7,009 nucleotides of DNA from Kiritimatiellia bacterium (GCA_017521065.1 JAFXEA010000475.1:1-7009), one strand, 5' to 3'; positions 1 to 6,131 are shown, counted from the stretch's first letter. Numbers and translations: made by a program. The notes: a model not told the origin generated them from the sequence alone.

Positions 1-293
1 TCCGGCTTGGGATAATCGAGCGAAATACCTAGATCAGCGACAGAAAAATCCTTGTATGAAATCTGATGGAACGGAAGCCTGCGGCCACGCACAAACATGC
101 GCCAGGTCTTGTCCTGTTTGGGAACCACACTCAGATAGGCAACGCCCTGCACTCCCTGTCCAGACAGCCTTTCCACCGTCTCAAACGCATCAAGCAAACG
201 GTCATCGAAGTGCGAAACGCACGAAACGCGACCGTTAGACCACAATCCAACAGCCGTGCTTGTATTTCCGACATCTACCGTTATGAATTTCAC
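1..293 (-). CDS. coaX: Type III pantothenate kinase, N-terminal part (runs off left edge)
   Basis: This enzyme phosphorylates pantothenate with ATP, the first step of coenzyme A synthesis, in the cytoplasm. I translated 97 codons from a GTG start (plus-strand cac at 291-293). The protein begins MKFITVDVGNTST; residues 7-11 (DVGNT) are the family's N-terminal phosphate-binding motif, which normally sits this close to the start. The visible part ends LGISLDYPKP, matching the stretch just before the GADR motif, and the next partial codon GA allows the expected D or E. Roughly 160 residues should lie beyond base 1. The start is forced: an in-frame TAA lies 12 nt upstream and no other start codon lies between. 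A perfect extended -10 sits 8 nt upstream, so the mRNA is probably leaderless. The gene follows the pseudouridine synthase by 75 bp on the same strand. The family call is firm; activity cannot be judged from a fragment. Confidence 0.93.
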   Translation of the reverse strand, partial: MKFITVDVGNTSTAVGLWSNGRVSCVSHFDDRLLDAFETVERLSGQGVQGVAYLSVVPKQDKTWRMFVRGRRLPFHQISYKDFSVADLGISLDYPKP

Positions 294-301
294 GGCCTTG
301 A

Positions 302-310
302 ATTATATCA
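302..310 (-). promoter_or_regulatory. Extended -10 promoter of coaX
   Basis: On the minus strand this reads TGATATAAT, a perfect TGn extended -10 joined to a consensus TATAAT (302-307). The position 17 bp upstream reads TTTTAA, a poor -35, so recognition probably depends on the extended -10. Only 8 nt separate the box from the GTG start, which puts the expected transcription start within about 0-3 nt of the start codon. Confidence 0.75.
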
Positions 311-368
311 TTTTTCGCAGTCCATTAAAACAGACCAGAATGCCATGTCTTTTACCCTCTACGCCTGA

Positions 369-1094
369 TCAATTCCGGAGCAGCGCAAGTTCGGATTCGG
401 TAAGGTCACGCCATTCGCCCGGCTTCAGGTTTTCATCTAGGCGAAGCTTCGATATCTGAACACGCTTCAACGAAAGCACCACAAGATGCGCCGCACTGCA
501 CATATACCGGATCTGGCGCTTGCGTCCTCCCTTGAGCTTGAAGAGCAGAAGATGCACGTTGTTCTCCTGCTTGCGAAGCACCTCGACCGGAACGGGACGC
601 GTCACGTAACCATCCGGCATTGTCACAGGACCGCGCAGGATATCCAGCTTGTCGTCACTCCATCGTCCGGCGGCGCGGACGACATACGTCTTTTCATGCT
701 CATAGCGCGGATGCGTAAGCTTCAAGGAAAGATCTCCATCGTTCGAAAGCAGGATCAGCCCTTCGGAATCCTTGTCCAGCCGCCCTACCGGAACAAGCCT
801 TTCCTGCACCCGTCCCCTGATGAGATCGACAACCGTCGGTCCGCCGAATGCGTCTGATGCGCTCGAAAGCACCCCCACCGGCTTGTACATCATGATTGTG
901 CGCGACTTCTCGGCAGAGGCGGCAAGCGGACGTCCGTCAACACGGATCGCAGCCTTCGCCGGATCGAAACGCGCACCCGGCTCAGTGCAGACGATCCCAT
1001 CCACCGTAACTCGCCCTTCTGAGATTATGACCGCAGAATGCCGCCTTGACGCCACGCCACGGTGTGCCAGTATGTTCTGAAGCCTCTCCTCCAT
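369..1094 (-). CDS. RsuA/RluB-family rRNA pseudouridine synthase
   Basis: This family converts a specific uridine of 16S or 23S rRNA to pseudouridine. The 241-residue protein starts with an S4 RNA-binding domain (about residues 2-60, with the typical LAHRGVASRR and VTVDG stretches). The catalytic domain follows: MMYKPVGVLSS at 68-78, then GRLDKDSEGLILLSNDG from 104, where Asp107 is the expected catalytic aspartate. KTYVV lies at 135-139 and GGRKRQIRYM at 189-198 matches the family's EGRNRQVRRM element. The ATG start shares its A with the mlaD stop (TGATG), and an AGGAGG lies 9 nt upstream inside mlaD, so translation is probably coupled to the lipid-transport operon. The S4 domain and length favour RluB or RsuA over the RluA/C/D family. 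Whether it targets 16S U516 or a 23S site near U2605 cannot be told from sequence, so no symbol is given. Confidence 0.93.
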   Translation of the reverse strand: MEERLQNILAHRGVASRRHSAVIISEGRVTVDGIVCTEPGARFDPAKAAIRVDGRPLAASAEKSRTIMMYKPVGVLSSASDAFGGPTVVDLIRGRVQERLVPVGRLDKDSEGLILLSNDGDLSLKLTHPRYEHEKTYVVRAAGRWSDDKLDILRGPVTMPDGYVTRPVPVEVLRKQENNVHLLLFKLKGGRKRQIRYMCSAAHLVVLSLKRVQISKLRLDENLKPGEWRDLTESELALLRN

Positions 1095-2161
1095 CAGAGC
1101 GCACCTCCTATGAGCGAACCGAACGAACTGATCGGTGTCGTGTCGCGGTAGTTGTCCACCACCTGACGGATATCTTTGACGAGAGCCGTGACCTCGTCGT
1201 AGAGCTTGGAATCGGCGGAGAGTTTTCCAAGCGTACCCTCTCCTTTCTGGAGACGCGCCGCAACGGCGGCAAGATCGGACGATGCGGCGGCAAGACGTTC
1301 AACCAACGCCGAAGCCTCTCCGGCAAGTTTCTCGTCATCAGCAAGCTTCATCAGCAGACCGTTCCCGTTCTTGATCCGGTCCGTAACGGAACGTATGTTC
1401 TCCAGCGAACCCTTAAGGTCACGGTACACCGTATCATCGGAGGAAAGAAGCTTGCCGACAGTGCCTTCTCCGCGCTCGACACGAGCAGCGATCGCCTTCG
1501 CCGAGGTGAACGTATCATTCACGGAAACGACTGCCGTCTTTGCGGTTGCGACAGTCTCCTTGATATCCTGATAGACCGAATCATCGGAGGAAAGAAGCTT
1601 ACCGACGGTACCCTCTCCGCGTTCAATGCGCGAGACCACAATATTGATTTTCGCGACCGCCGCCTGAACATTGGTGACAATGTCACGGAGCTCGCCCCTG
1701 GACGTTATCTCACTTACGCTGTTCGCTATGCGGCCGAGATCGCGCATCCAGTCCATGGGAGGTTCACCGCGGAACACGGTCTGCTCCAGCGGAAGCTGTT
1801 CACCCGCACCTTCTTCAAGCAGGAGATAGTTGCCGCCGAGAAGCGAAAATGAAGCGACCGATATTCGATACTTTTCACGAAGGACAACGTTGGCGTCAAT
1901 CTGTGCGCACATCCTTACGCGGGAACCCTCAAGATTGATGCGGTCGATTGTTCCGACCTTCATGCCGCGGTACATTACGCTATCGCGCTCCTTGAGCCCG
2001 CCGACATCCGGAAATTCAATCAGCACCGGCACCTTGGCGCTCCCGACAAGGATATCCACGCCGGAAATGACAATCGTAAAATATGCAAGCAGAGCCAATA
2101 CGGCGGCCATGAACACGCCGACAATCGTCTCGGCAAAAACTTCGCTTCTTTTCCTTTTCAT
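1094..2161 (-). CDS. mlaD: MlaD-like MCE-domain lipid transport subunit with long repeat tail
   Basis: This is the MCE substrate-binding subunit of the Mla-type phospholipid transporter, anchored in the inner membrane and projecting into the periplasm. The 355-residue protein has a basic N-terminus, one membrane segment at about 12-34, and an MCE domain at about 43-117. The MCE domain contains the FPDVGGLKERDSVMYRGMKVG stretch (50-70) and a FSLLGGNYLLL segment (105-115) typical of the pore-lining loop. A helical tail of about 220 residues follows, carrying four GEGTxGKL-type repeats (residues 182, 231, 266 and 307). E. coli MlaD is only about 180 residues, so the tail is much longer. The ATG start overlaps the mlaF stop as ATGA. 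AAAGGAGAG sits just upstream, with about 4 nt from GGAG to ATG. It follows mlaE and mlaF, the usual gene order. The family is certain; the transported lipid and its direction are not shown by sequence. Confidence 0.93.
   Translation of the reverse strand: MKRKRSEVFAETIVGVFMAAVLALLAYFTIVISGVDILVGSAKVPVLIEFPDVGGLKERDSVMYRGMKVGTIDRINLEGSRVRMCAQIDANVVLREKYRISVASFSLLGGNYLLLEEGAGEQLPLEQTVFRGEPPMDWMRDLGRIANSVSEITSRGELRDIVTNVQAAVAKINIVVSRIERGEGTVGKLLSSDDSVYQDIKETVATAKTAVVSVNDTFTSAKAIAARVERGEGTVGKLLSSDDTVYRDLKGSLENIRSVTDRIKNGNGLLMKLADDEKLAGEASALVERLAAASSDLAAVAARLQKGEGTLGKLSADSKLYDEVTALVKDIRQVVDNYRDTTPISSFGSLIGGAL
1104..1109 (-). promoter_or_regulatory. Shine-Dalgarno of the pseudouridine synthase, inside mlaD
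   Basis: The minus strand reads AGGAGG, 9 nt before the ATG at 1094-1092. It lies in the last codons of mlaD (Gly-Gly-Ala-Leu-stop). It supports the chosen start and reinitiation by ribosomes finishing mlaD. Confidence 0.8.
1180..1625 (-). repeat. Four-copy GEGTxGKL repeat array in the mlaD tail
   Basis: Four related units are encoded here. They begin at residues 182 (GEGTVGKLLSSDDSVY), 231 (GEGTVGKLLSSDDTVY), 266 (GNGLLMKLADDEKL, degenerate) and 307 (GEGTLGKLSADSKLY), at steps of 49, 35 and 41 residues. The first two are also nearly identical in DNA: plus-strand 1428-1473 and 1575-1620 differ at 5 of 46 positions, include a 21-nt identical core (1433-1453 and 1580-1600), and lie exactly 147 bp (49 codons) apart. 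This suggests a fairly recent in-frame duplication or gene conversion. The linkers between units look helical. Confidence 0.85.
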
Positions 2162-2850
2162 ATCTCTCCTTTACTGGCGGATACGAGATCTCGCACCTCC
2201 GGTAGTTCAGACTTCATGAATTCCGACGGTTTTGCAATAAGCACAACACGTCCGTCCTTGAGCATCATAATCCTGTCCGCGAAAGAACATGCGCCGGAAA
2301 GGTCATGCGTAACCACCACGCTCGTCAATCCACGCTCATCGTTGACGGCACGTATGAGACGGTGTATGTTGCGTGCGGTGACCGGATCAAGCCCGGATGT
2401 GGGCTCATCGTAGAGAACCGCATCAGCCTTGCGGACAATCGCACGTGCAAGACCCGCACGTTTCACCATGCCGCCGGAAATTTCAGCCGGATACTTGTCT
2501 GCCGACTCCTCCAAACCGACAGCTTTCAGCGCCTCGTCCACAAACGCATCAATCTCAGTTCCGGAAAGCCGGGTCGTCTCCTTGAGCGGCAGTGCGACAT
2601 TCTCGCGGACTGTCAGCCAAGCAAGAAGCGCCCCCCCTTGGAAAAGGTAACCGATGCGCGCCCCTTCCTTGACCGATACCGTGCCTTCATCCGGCGTAAG
2701 AAGTCCAACGATGTGCTTCAACGTAACCGACTTCCCCGTCCCCGACGGACCGACAATCGCCAATATCTCACCATGGGCGATCTCGAAGGTGACCCCGTCA
2801 AGCACCTTTACGCCTTCAAAGCTCTTATGGACATTTTCAAAGCGTATCAT
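2158..2850 (-). CDS. mlaF: MlaF-like ABC transporter ATPase
   Basis: This is the cytoplasmic ATPase that drives the Mla phospholipid transporter by ATP hydrolysis, working as a dimer with MlaE. In the 230-residue protein the ABC motifs are all visible. Walker A is GPSGTGKS (34-41) and the Q-loop is at Q71 in LFQGGALLAWLTVRENV. The signature is ISGGMVKRAGLARA (124-137), with the Met-Lys-Arg pattern typical of MlaF rather than LSGGQ. Walker B is AVLYDEP with catalytic Glu149, the D-loop is SGLDP, and the switch is His182. The protein is short: the segment between Walker A and the Q-loop (GK to FQ) is about 14 residues shorter than in E. coli MlaF. Its ATG lies 4 nt after the mlaE stop with no clear Shine-Dalgarno, so it probably relies on translational coupling. 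Its stop overlaps the mlaD start as ATGA. Confidence 0.94.
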   Translation of the reverse strand: MIRFENVHKSFEGVKVLDGVTFEIAHGEILAIVGPSGTGKSVTLKHIVGLLTPDEGTVSVKEGARIGYLFQGGALLAWLTVRENVALPLKETTRLSGTEIDAFVDEALKAVGLEESADKYPAEISGGMVKRAGLARAIVRKADAVLYDEPTSGLDPVTARNIHRLIRAVNDERGLTSVVVTHDLSGACSFADRIMMLKDGRVVLIAKPSEFMKSELPEVRDLVSASKGEI

Positions 2851-2854
2851 GGCA

Positions 2855-3634
2855 TCAGAACTCGAAATAGAAAAGCCTCGTTATCATGTAGCCAAACATC
2901 AGTATCAGCAGGAACGATATGATCACGCTGCGTTGCGTGGCCTTGCCCACCCCTACAGCGCCAAGACGCGTAGCAAAGCCCTGATGGCACGAAACGGTGC
3001 ATATCACCACACCGAACACCGTCGCCTTCAAAAGCCCTGTGAAAAGATCCTTGAGTTCCGCTATCGACATCGCACTCGACATGTACTGCGCAAACGGGAC
3101 ATTCAGCTGGGTATAACCGACAAGGCCGCCACCCATCACACCAAGAACGCATGCATAGAACGCAAGCAGCGGACTCATCACGAGAAGCGCGAACATCCGA
3201 GGAGCAACAAGATAGCGCACCGGCGGTATGGACATTATCTCAAGGGCGGCGATTTCATCGTTCACCTTCATCGTGCCAAGCTCCGCCGCCATCGCAGATC
3301 CAACACAGGCGGAGAGGCATATTCCCGTCACAAACGGCCCCATTTCACGAAGCAGGGAAATCATCACCGTTGCCCCGAGGAATATCTCCTGGTTGAACTT
3401 GCGCAATGCAAGCCCCACCTGAAGACCGAGAATCATTCCCGTGAACAGCCCAACGACCGTAATGACAGGCAATGTGCGGATTCCTGTGGAATACAGCTGC
3501 GAGAACATCGAACGGCGTGCATCGCCGTTGACAAGCACATGAGGCATATAGGCAAACGCCTCAGCCATCAGCCTGCCTGCGCGGCCAATGCCGGATAAGA
3601 CGTTTCCGTCGCCATCTTCACGTACTATCTTCAT
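2855..3634 (-). CDS. mlaE: MlaE-like ABC transporter permease
   Basis: This is the inner-membrane permease of the Mla/MCE phospholipid transporter. The 259-residue protein has a polar N-terminal stretch with a probable amphipathic helix (about 12-45), followed by several membrane segments. These lie at roughly 52-76, 86-115, 145-175, 198-216 and 235-257. Family hallmarks are LREMGPFVTGICLSA at 95-109, GSAMAAELGTMKVNDEI at 112-128 with ALEIMSIPPVRYLVAPR at 130-146, and the later CHQGFATRLGAVGVGKAT at 216-233. The ATG start lies 11 nt after an extended -10 box, leaving a leader of only about 3-6 nt with no Shine-Dalgarno. An in-frame TAA in the -10 box excludes an earlier start. It is the first gene of the operon mlaE-mlaF-mlaD-pseudouridine synthase. 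Met23 is a less likely alternative start because it would remove the start of the N-terminal helix. Confidence 0.94.
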   Translation of the reverse strand: MKIVREDGDGNVLSGIGRAGRLMAEAFAYMPHVLVNGDARRSMFSQLYSTGIRTLPVITVVGLFTGMILGLQVGLALRKFNQEIFLGATVMISLLREMGPFVTGICLSACVGSAMAAELGTMKVNDEIAALEIMSIPPVRYLVAPRMFALLVMSPLLAFYACVLGVMGGGLVGYTQLNVPFAQYMSSAMSIAELKDLFTGLLKATVFGVVICTVSCHQGFATRLGAVGVGKATQRSVIISFLLILMFGYMITRLFYFEF

Positions 3635-3645
3635 GATTGCGATAT

Positions 3646-3654
3646 ATTATACCA
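3646..3654 (-). promoter_or_regulatory. Extended -10 promoter of the mlaE operon
   Basis: The minus strand reads TGGTATAAT, with TATAAT at 3646-3651. It lies in the 56-bp gap after the helicase gene. The place expected for a -35 (about 3669-3674) reads AACCAG, which is not consensus; a tandem heptamer occupies that position instead. The start codon is 11 nt downstream, so the transcript should have a leader of only a few nucleotides. Confidence 0.72.
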
Positions 3655-3663
3655 TTTAGTTCG

Positions 3664-3677
3664 GGTTTCTGGTTTCT
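3664..3677 (-). repeat. Tandem heptamer (AGAAACC x2) upstream of the mlaE -10
   Basis: On the minus strand two exact copies of AGAAACC lie head to tail, about 12 bp upstream of the -10 hexamer and roughly at -24 to -37 from the predicted transcription start. The spot is where a -35 box or a bound activator would sit. With only two copies it may be chance. Confidence 0.45.
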
Positions 3678-3690
3678 CACAAAGAAGTGT

Positions 3691-6069
3691 TCAGTATAAA
3701 ATCCTGTTGTGTGGGGAATCGAGAAATTCGGATGTCTTGGCAAGGACTTCCTCCTTGGAGGACACGGAATGGACCGATGCGGCGATAGACTTGCGGAAGA
3801 TCGCCCCGTAGTTCTTGGAGACGATGCGGCGGTCCGTGACGACAACCACGCCTCTGTCGCTTTTCGTGCGCACGAGGCGTCCGAACCCCTGCCTGAACTT
3901 GATCACCGCCTCGGGAATCATGTAGTCCCGGAATGAACTGCCGCCGTCGGCCTCGATCTGTTCGCTCCTAGCCTCTGTAACCGGTTCCCCCATCTGCGGG
4001 AACGGCAGACGCGCAAGAACGACACACGAAAGCGCATCACCCGCCACATCCACGCCTTCCCAGAAGCTCTGCGACCCGAAAAGGACAACCCGGCCGCCGG
4101 ATTTCAGCCGCGCCGCCATCGACTCGCGCGACATACCCTCCCCCTGTACGCAAAATTCCAGCCCCACAATCTCAAACAGCGGACGCGCCAGCTCCGCCAC
4201 CTTGCGCATCATGTCATACGCGGTGAACAGCACGAGTCCACGTCCTGCGGATGCGTCGAAAAGCTGGGCGAGAAACGGGGCGAGGGCCTCCGCGTACGCT
4301 TGCGGTTCCGATGCCGGATCAGGAAGGAAATCCGTAGCCATCACAAGCGCCTGCCGGAAATAGTCGAACGGCGACGAAGCCACAAGCCTGCGTGTACGGC
4401 AGTCGGAGCCATCTGAGCCCTCACGCGGGGTGCATCCAAGCCTTCTCGCCATGTAATCGAACTTGTCCCCAACCCTCAGCGTTGCAGAGCACAGCACGAC
4501 AGAATCCTTCACCTCGTAGAAGCACTTGCGCATCTCCTCGGCGACACTCAAGGGTGCTGCAACAAGACGCATCTCTATGCGCCTCTCGCCTTTCCCACCC
4601 TGCCGCTTCATCCGCTCAATCCAATATACGCGCTGCGGATCGCCGCCGAGAAGAACAAACTTTGTATCCGCGAGATACTTCCGCACAGAGTCCGCAACTG
4701 TCAGCGCCTGAACGGAAAGGTCGCCGAAGAAATTGAGTTCCCCTTCCTCTGCGGCACCGCCAAGACATCTTGAGATGTTCATGAGCGCATCCGCAAGGTC
4801 GGCAAGCTTCGCCTCAAACTTCAGAAGCGCGGACGAAAGCGCACCTTCATCCCAATGGACCGATGTGTAGTCCTTGAACAGACCGTGAAGAGAGTACTGG
4901 CGCGGAGCGTATTCGTTCTCTCCAATGCGAATCCTCCGGTATCGGATCATCTCGGAGCCTGCGGCAGGGTTGAACATGTTCGCCGCCACATCGATAAGCG
5001 CATCCGCCTCAAGCTGGGCGAACACGGTCGCTGTACGCGCCTTCTGCACCAGCTCGCGGATCGCCGAGGCATCGGCGGCGTTTGCAAGCGCACCGTTGTC
5101 CAGCTGACGCTGGATTGAACCGAGAACCCCCTTCTCGCGTCCGCGATCCCCACGCCGGCGGCGTGTGATTCTGTTCATCAGCTGGGCGAGAGATTCGCGG
5201 GAAAACTCGAACGAGAAGAATTCCGTGGCGATATCCTCAAGGTTGTGCGCCTCATCGAAAACAAGCCTTCCATACGCAGGCAGAATGCCGCTTCCGGGGC
5301 TCGAAGCCTCGGCAAGCACAAGCGCATGGTTCGCGACAATCAGATGTGCACGCAGAGCGCGTTCACGCGCCTTTCGGATGAAGCATCTGGAGCTGTGCGG
5401 ACAGCGTCTGCCTCCGCAATCCTCCCCTGCGCACACAAGCCTGCCGCGGAGAAGAGGAACATCAACCGAATCCAGGTCGCCATCGCATCCGGGATCGTGA
5501 AGCCAATCCACAACACCGCCAAACTCCTCGCGCTCCTCCTTGGTCATGGCATAGTATCCGTCACGCATCAGATCACCAAGAGAACGCAGGCAGAGATAGT
5601 TCCCGCGTCCCTTGAGAAGAGCGACGCGCACTTCGTCCTGGACCGTCTTCACGGCGCGTGGTATGTCGCTGGATATCAGCTGGCTCTGGAGATTGCGCGT
5701 GGCGGTCGACACGACAACAGGCGTATCGTTCAGAACCGCCCAGTTTATGGATGGTACGAGGTACGCAAGGGACTTGCCGACCCCCGTTCCGGCCTCTATC
5801 ATGAGATGCTCGCGTGAGTTGAACGTGCGCACCACGGCCTTGAGCATGTCGATCTGTCCAGGACGCGCCTCGTAGCCGTTCATTGCACCGAGCGTCCCGC
5901 CCGGCATGAGATTTCCGGCGACGCTGTCAACATCGAGAGGCGAACAGTCCTCATGATCCGGCATACCGCACTTCCTGCCGCCGGACATCAGTTCCGGAAC
6001 GCACGAAGCCCAGTCCGGATCGTCCGCAAACAACGCGGGATCAACCGTTCTTTTTCTCTCGCTTTTCAC
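3691..6069 (-). CDS. dinG: DinG/XPD-family Fe-S cluster ATP-dependent DNA helicase
   Basis: This is a superfamily 2 helicase that unwinds DNA in the 5'-3' direction in DNA repair and at replication-transcription conflicts or R-loops (family knowledge). The 792-residue protein shows YEARPGQIDML (66-76), Walker A EAGTGVGKS (92-100), motif Ia STATRNLQSQL (121-131) and the DEAH box at 272-275. Four cysteines match the Fe-S cluster pattern: C160, C218, C223 and C229 (C-X4-C-X5-C, as in E. coli DinG). The second helicase domain has VVLCSATL (524-531), GLVLFTAYDMM (611-621), GSQSFWEGVDVAG (665-677) and motif VI QGFGRLVR (727-734). No exonuclease domain is fused. The start is GTG, 8 nt after an extended -10. 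An in-frame TAA in that box excludes earlier starts. A Met36 start at 5964 with AGGAAG 6 nt upstream is an alternative. Residues 1-60 are an extra leader segment containing C23, C34, H39 and C42. Confidence 0.93.
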   Translation of the reverse strand: MKSERKRTVDPALFADDPDWASCVPELMSGGRKCGMPDHEDCSPLDVDSVAGNLMPGGTLGAMNGYEARPGQIDMLKAVVRTFNSREHLMIEAGTGVGKSLAYLVPSINWAVLNDTPVVVSTATRNLQSQLISSDIPRAVKTVQDEVRVALLKGRGNYLCLRSLGDLMRDGYYAMTKEEREEFGGVVDWLHDPGCDGDLDSVDVPLLRGRLVCAGEDCGGRRCPHSSRCFIRKARERALRAHLIVANHALVLAEASSPGSGILPAYGRLVFDEAHNLEDIATEFFSFEFSRESLAQLMNRITRRRRGDRGREKGVLGSIQRQLDNGALANAADASAIRELVQKARTATVFAQLEADALIDVAANMFNPAAGSEMIRYRRIRIGENEYAPRQYSLHGLFKDYTSVHWDEGALSSALLKFEAKLADLADALMNISRCLGGAAEEGELNFFGDLSVQALTVADSVRKYLADTKFVLLGGDPQRVYWIERMKRQGGKGERRIEMRLVAAPLSVAEEMRKCFYEVKDSVVLCSATLRVGDKFDYMARRLGCTPREGSDGSDCRTRRLVASSPFDYFRQALVMATDFLPDPASEPQAYAEALAPFLAQLFDASAGRGLVLFTAYDMMRKVAELARPLFEIVGLEFCVQGEGMSRESMAARLKSGGRVVLFGSQSFWEGVDVAGDALSCVVLARLPFPQMGEPVTEARSEQIEADGGSSFRDYMIPEAVIKFRQGFGRLVRTKSDRGVVVVTDRRIVSKNYGAIFRKSIAASVHSVSSKEEVLAKTSEFLDSPHNRILY

Positions 6070-6077
6070 AGTTTCAA

Positions 6078-6086
6078 ATTATACCA
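6078..6086 (-). promoter_or_regulatory. Extended -10 promoter of dinG
   Basis: The minus strand reads TGGTATAAT, with TATAAT at 6078-6083. It ends 8 nt before the GTG start of the helicase, so the predicted transcript starts at or within about 2 nt of the start codon. There is no good -35: the position 17 bp upstream reads CGTTTA and overlaps the -10 of the divergent plus-strand promoter. Confidence 0.72.
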
Positions 6087-6101
6087 CACCTGTGATATAC
6101 T
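6078..6101. promoter_or_regulatory. 24-bp dyad formed by back-to-back extended -10 boxes
   Basis: The stretch has an inverted repeat CACA-cc-TGTG at 6085-6094, flanked on the left by ATTATA and on the right by TATACT. These flanks are complementary at 5 of 6 positions. Its outer parts are the -10 boxes of dinG and the channel gene. It may only reflect two inward-abutting extended -10s, or it could also be an operator for a dimeric regulator. Confidence 0.5.
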
Positions 6102-6118
6102 AAACGCGAATTTAAATC

Positions 6119-6124
6119 AAGGAG
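6119..6124 (+). promoter_or_regulatory. Shine-Dalgarno of the channel gene
   Basis: AAGGAG lies 7 nt before the ATG at 6132. Another ATG at 6127 is only 2 nt from it and in a different frame that lacks any recognisable protein, so 6132 is the start. Confidence 0.85.
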
Positions 6125-6131
6125 AAATGCG

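Larger units (their letters stand above)
6073..6101 (+). promoter_or_regulatory. Divergent promoter of the mechanosensitive channel gene
   Basis: A TTCAAA (6073-6078, 4 of 6 matches to TTGACA) is followed after 17 bp by TATACT (6096-6101), preceded by TGA as an extended -10. The predicted start near 6108 gives a leader of about 24 nt that contains a Shine-Dalgarno. Its -35 overlaps the dinG -10 by one base, and its -10 abuts the dinG -35 region, so the two promoters should compete for polymerase. Confidence 0.65.

Noticed and set aside
332..350. Possible terminator hairpin AGAC...GTCT followed by a short T run after the pseudouridine synthase (minus strand)
   Set aside because: The stem is only 4 bp with an 11-nt loop, and the T run is just four bases, so it is too weak to call.
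1046..1852. Long plus-strand open frame (268 codons) antisense to mlaD
   Set aside because: It lies across a clear MCE gene, has no recognisable domain, is rich in Arg and His as expected for antisense reading, and has no convincing start signal.
2654..3598. Long plus-strand open frame (314 codons) antisense to mlaE and mlaF
   Set aside because: It crosses the boundary between two well-supported genes. Its His, Arg and Lys-rich composition is that of a shadow frame, and no motif is visible.
3655..3690. Looked for a terminator between the helicase and mlaE
   Set aside because: No stem longer than 3 bp with a following T run is visible; read-through from dinG into mlaE remains possible.
5245..5817. 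Plus-strand open frame of 190 codons within dinG
   Set aside because: It is antisense to the conserved helicase core; no domain or ribosome site supports it.
6110..6117. 8-bp palindrome ATTTAAAT in the channel gene leader
   Set aside because: It is short and AT-only, and such sequences are common by chance near promoters.
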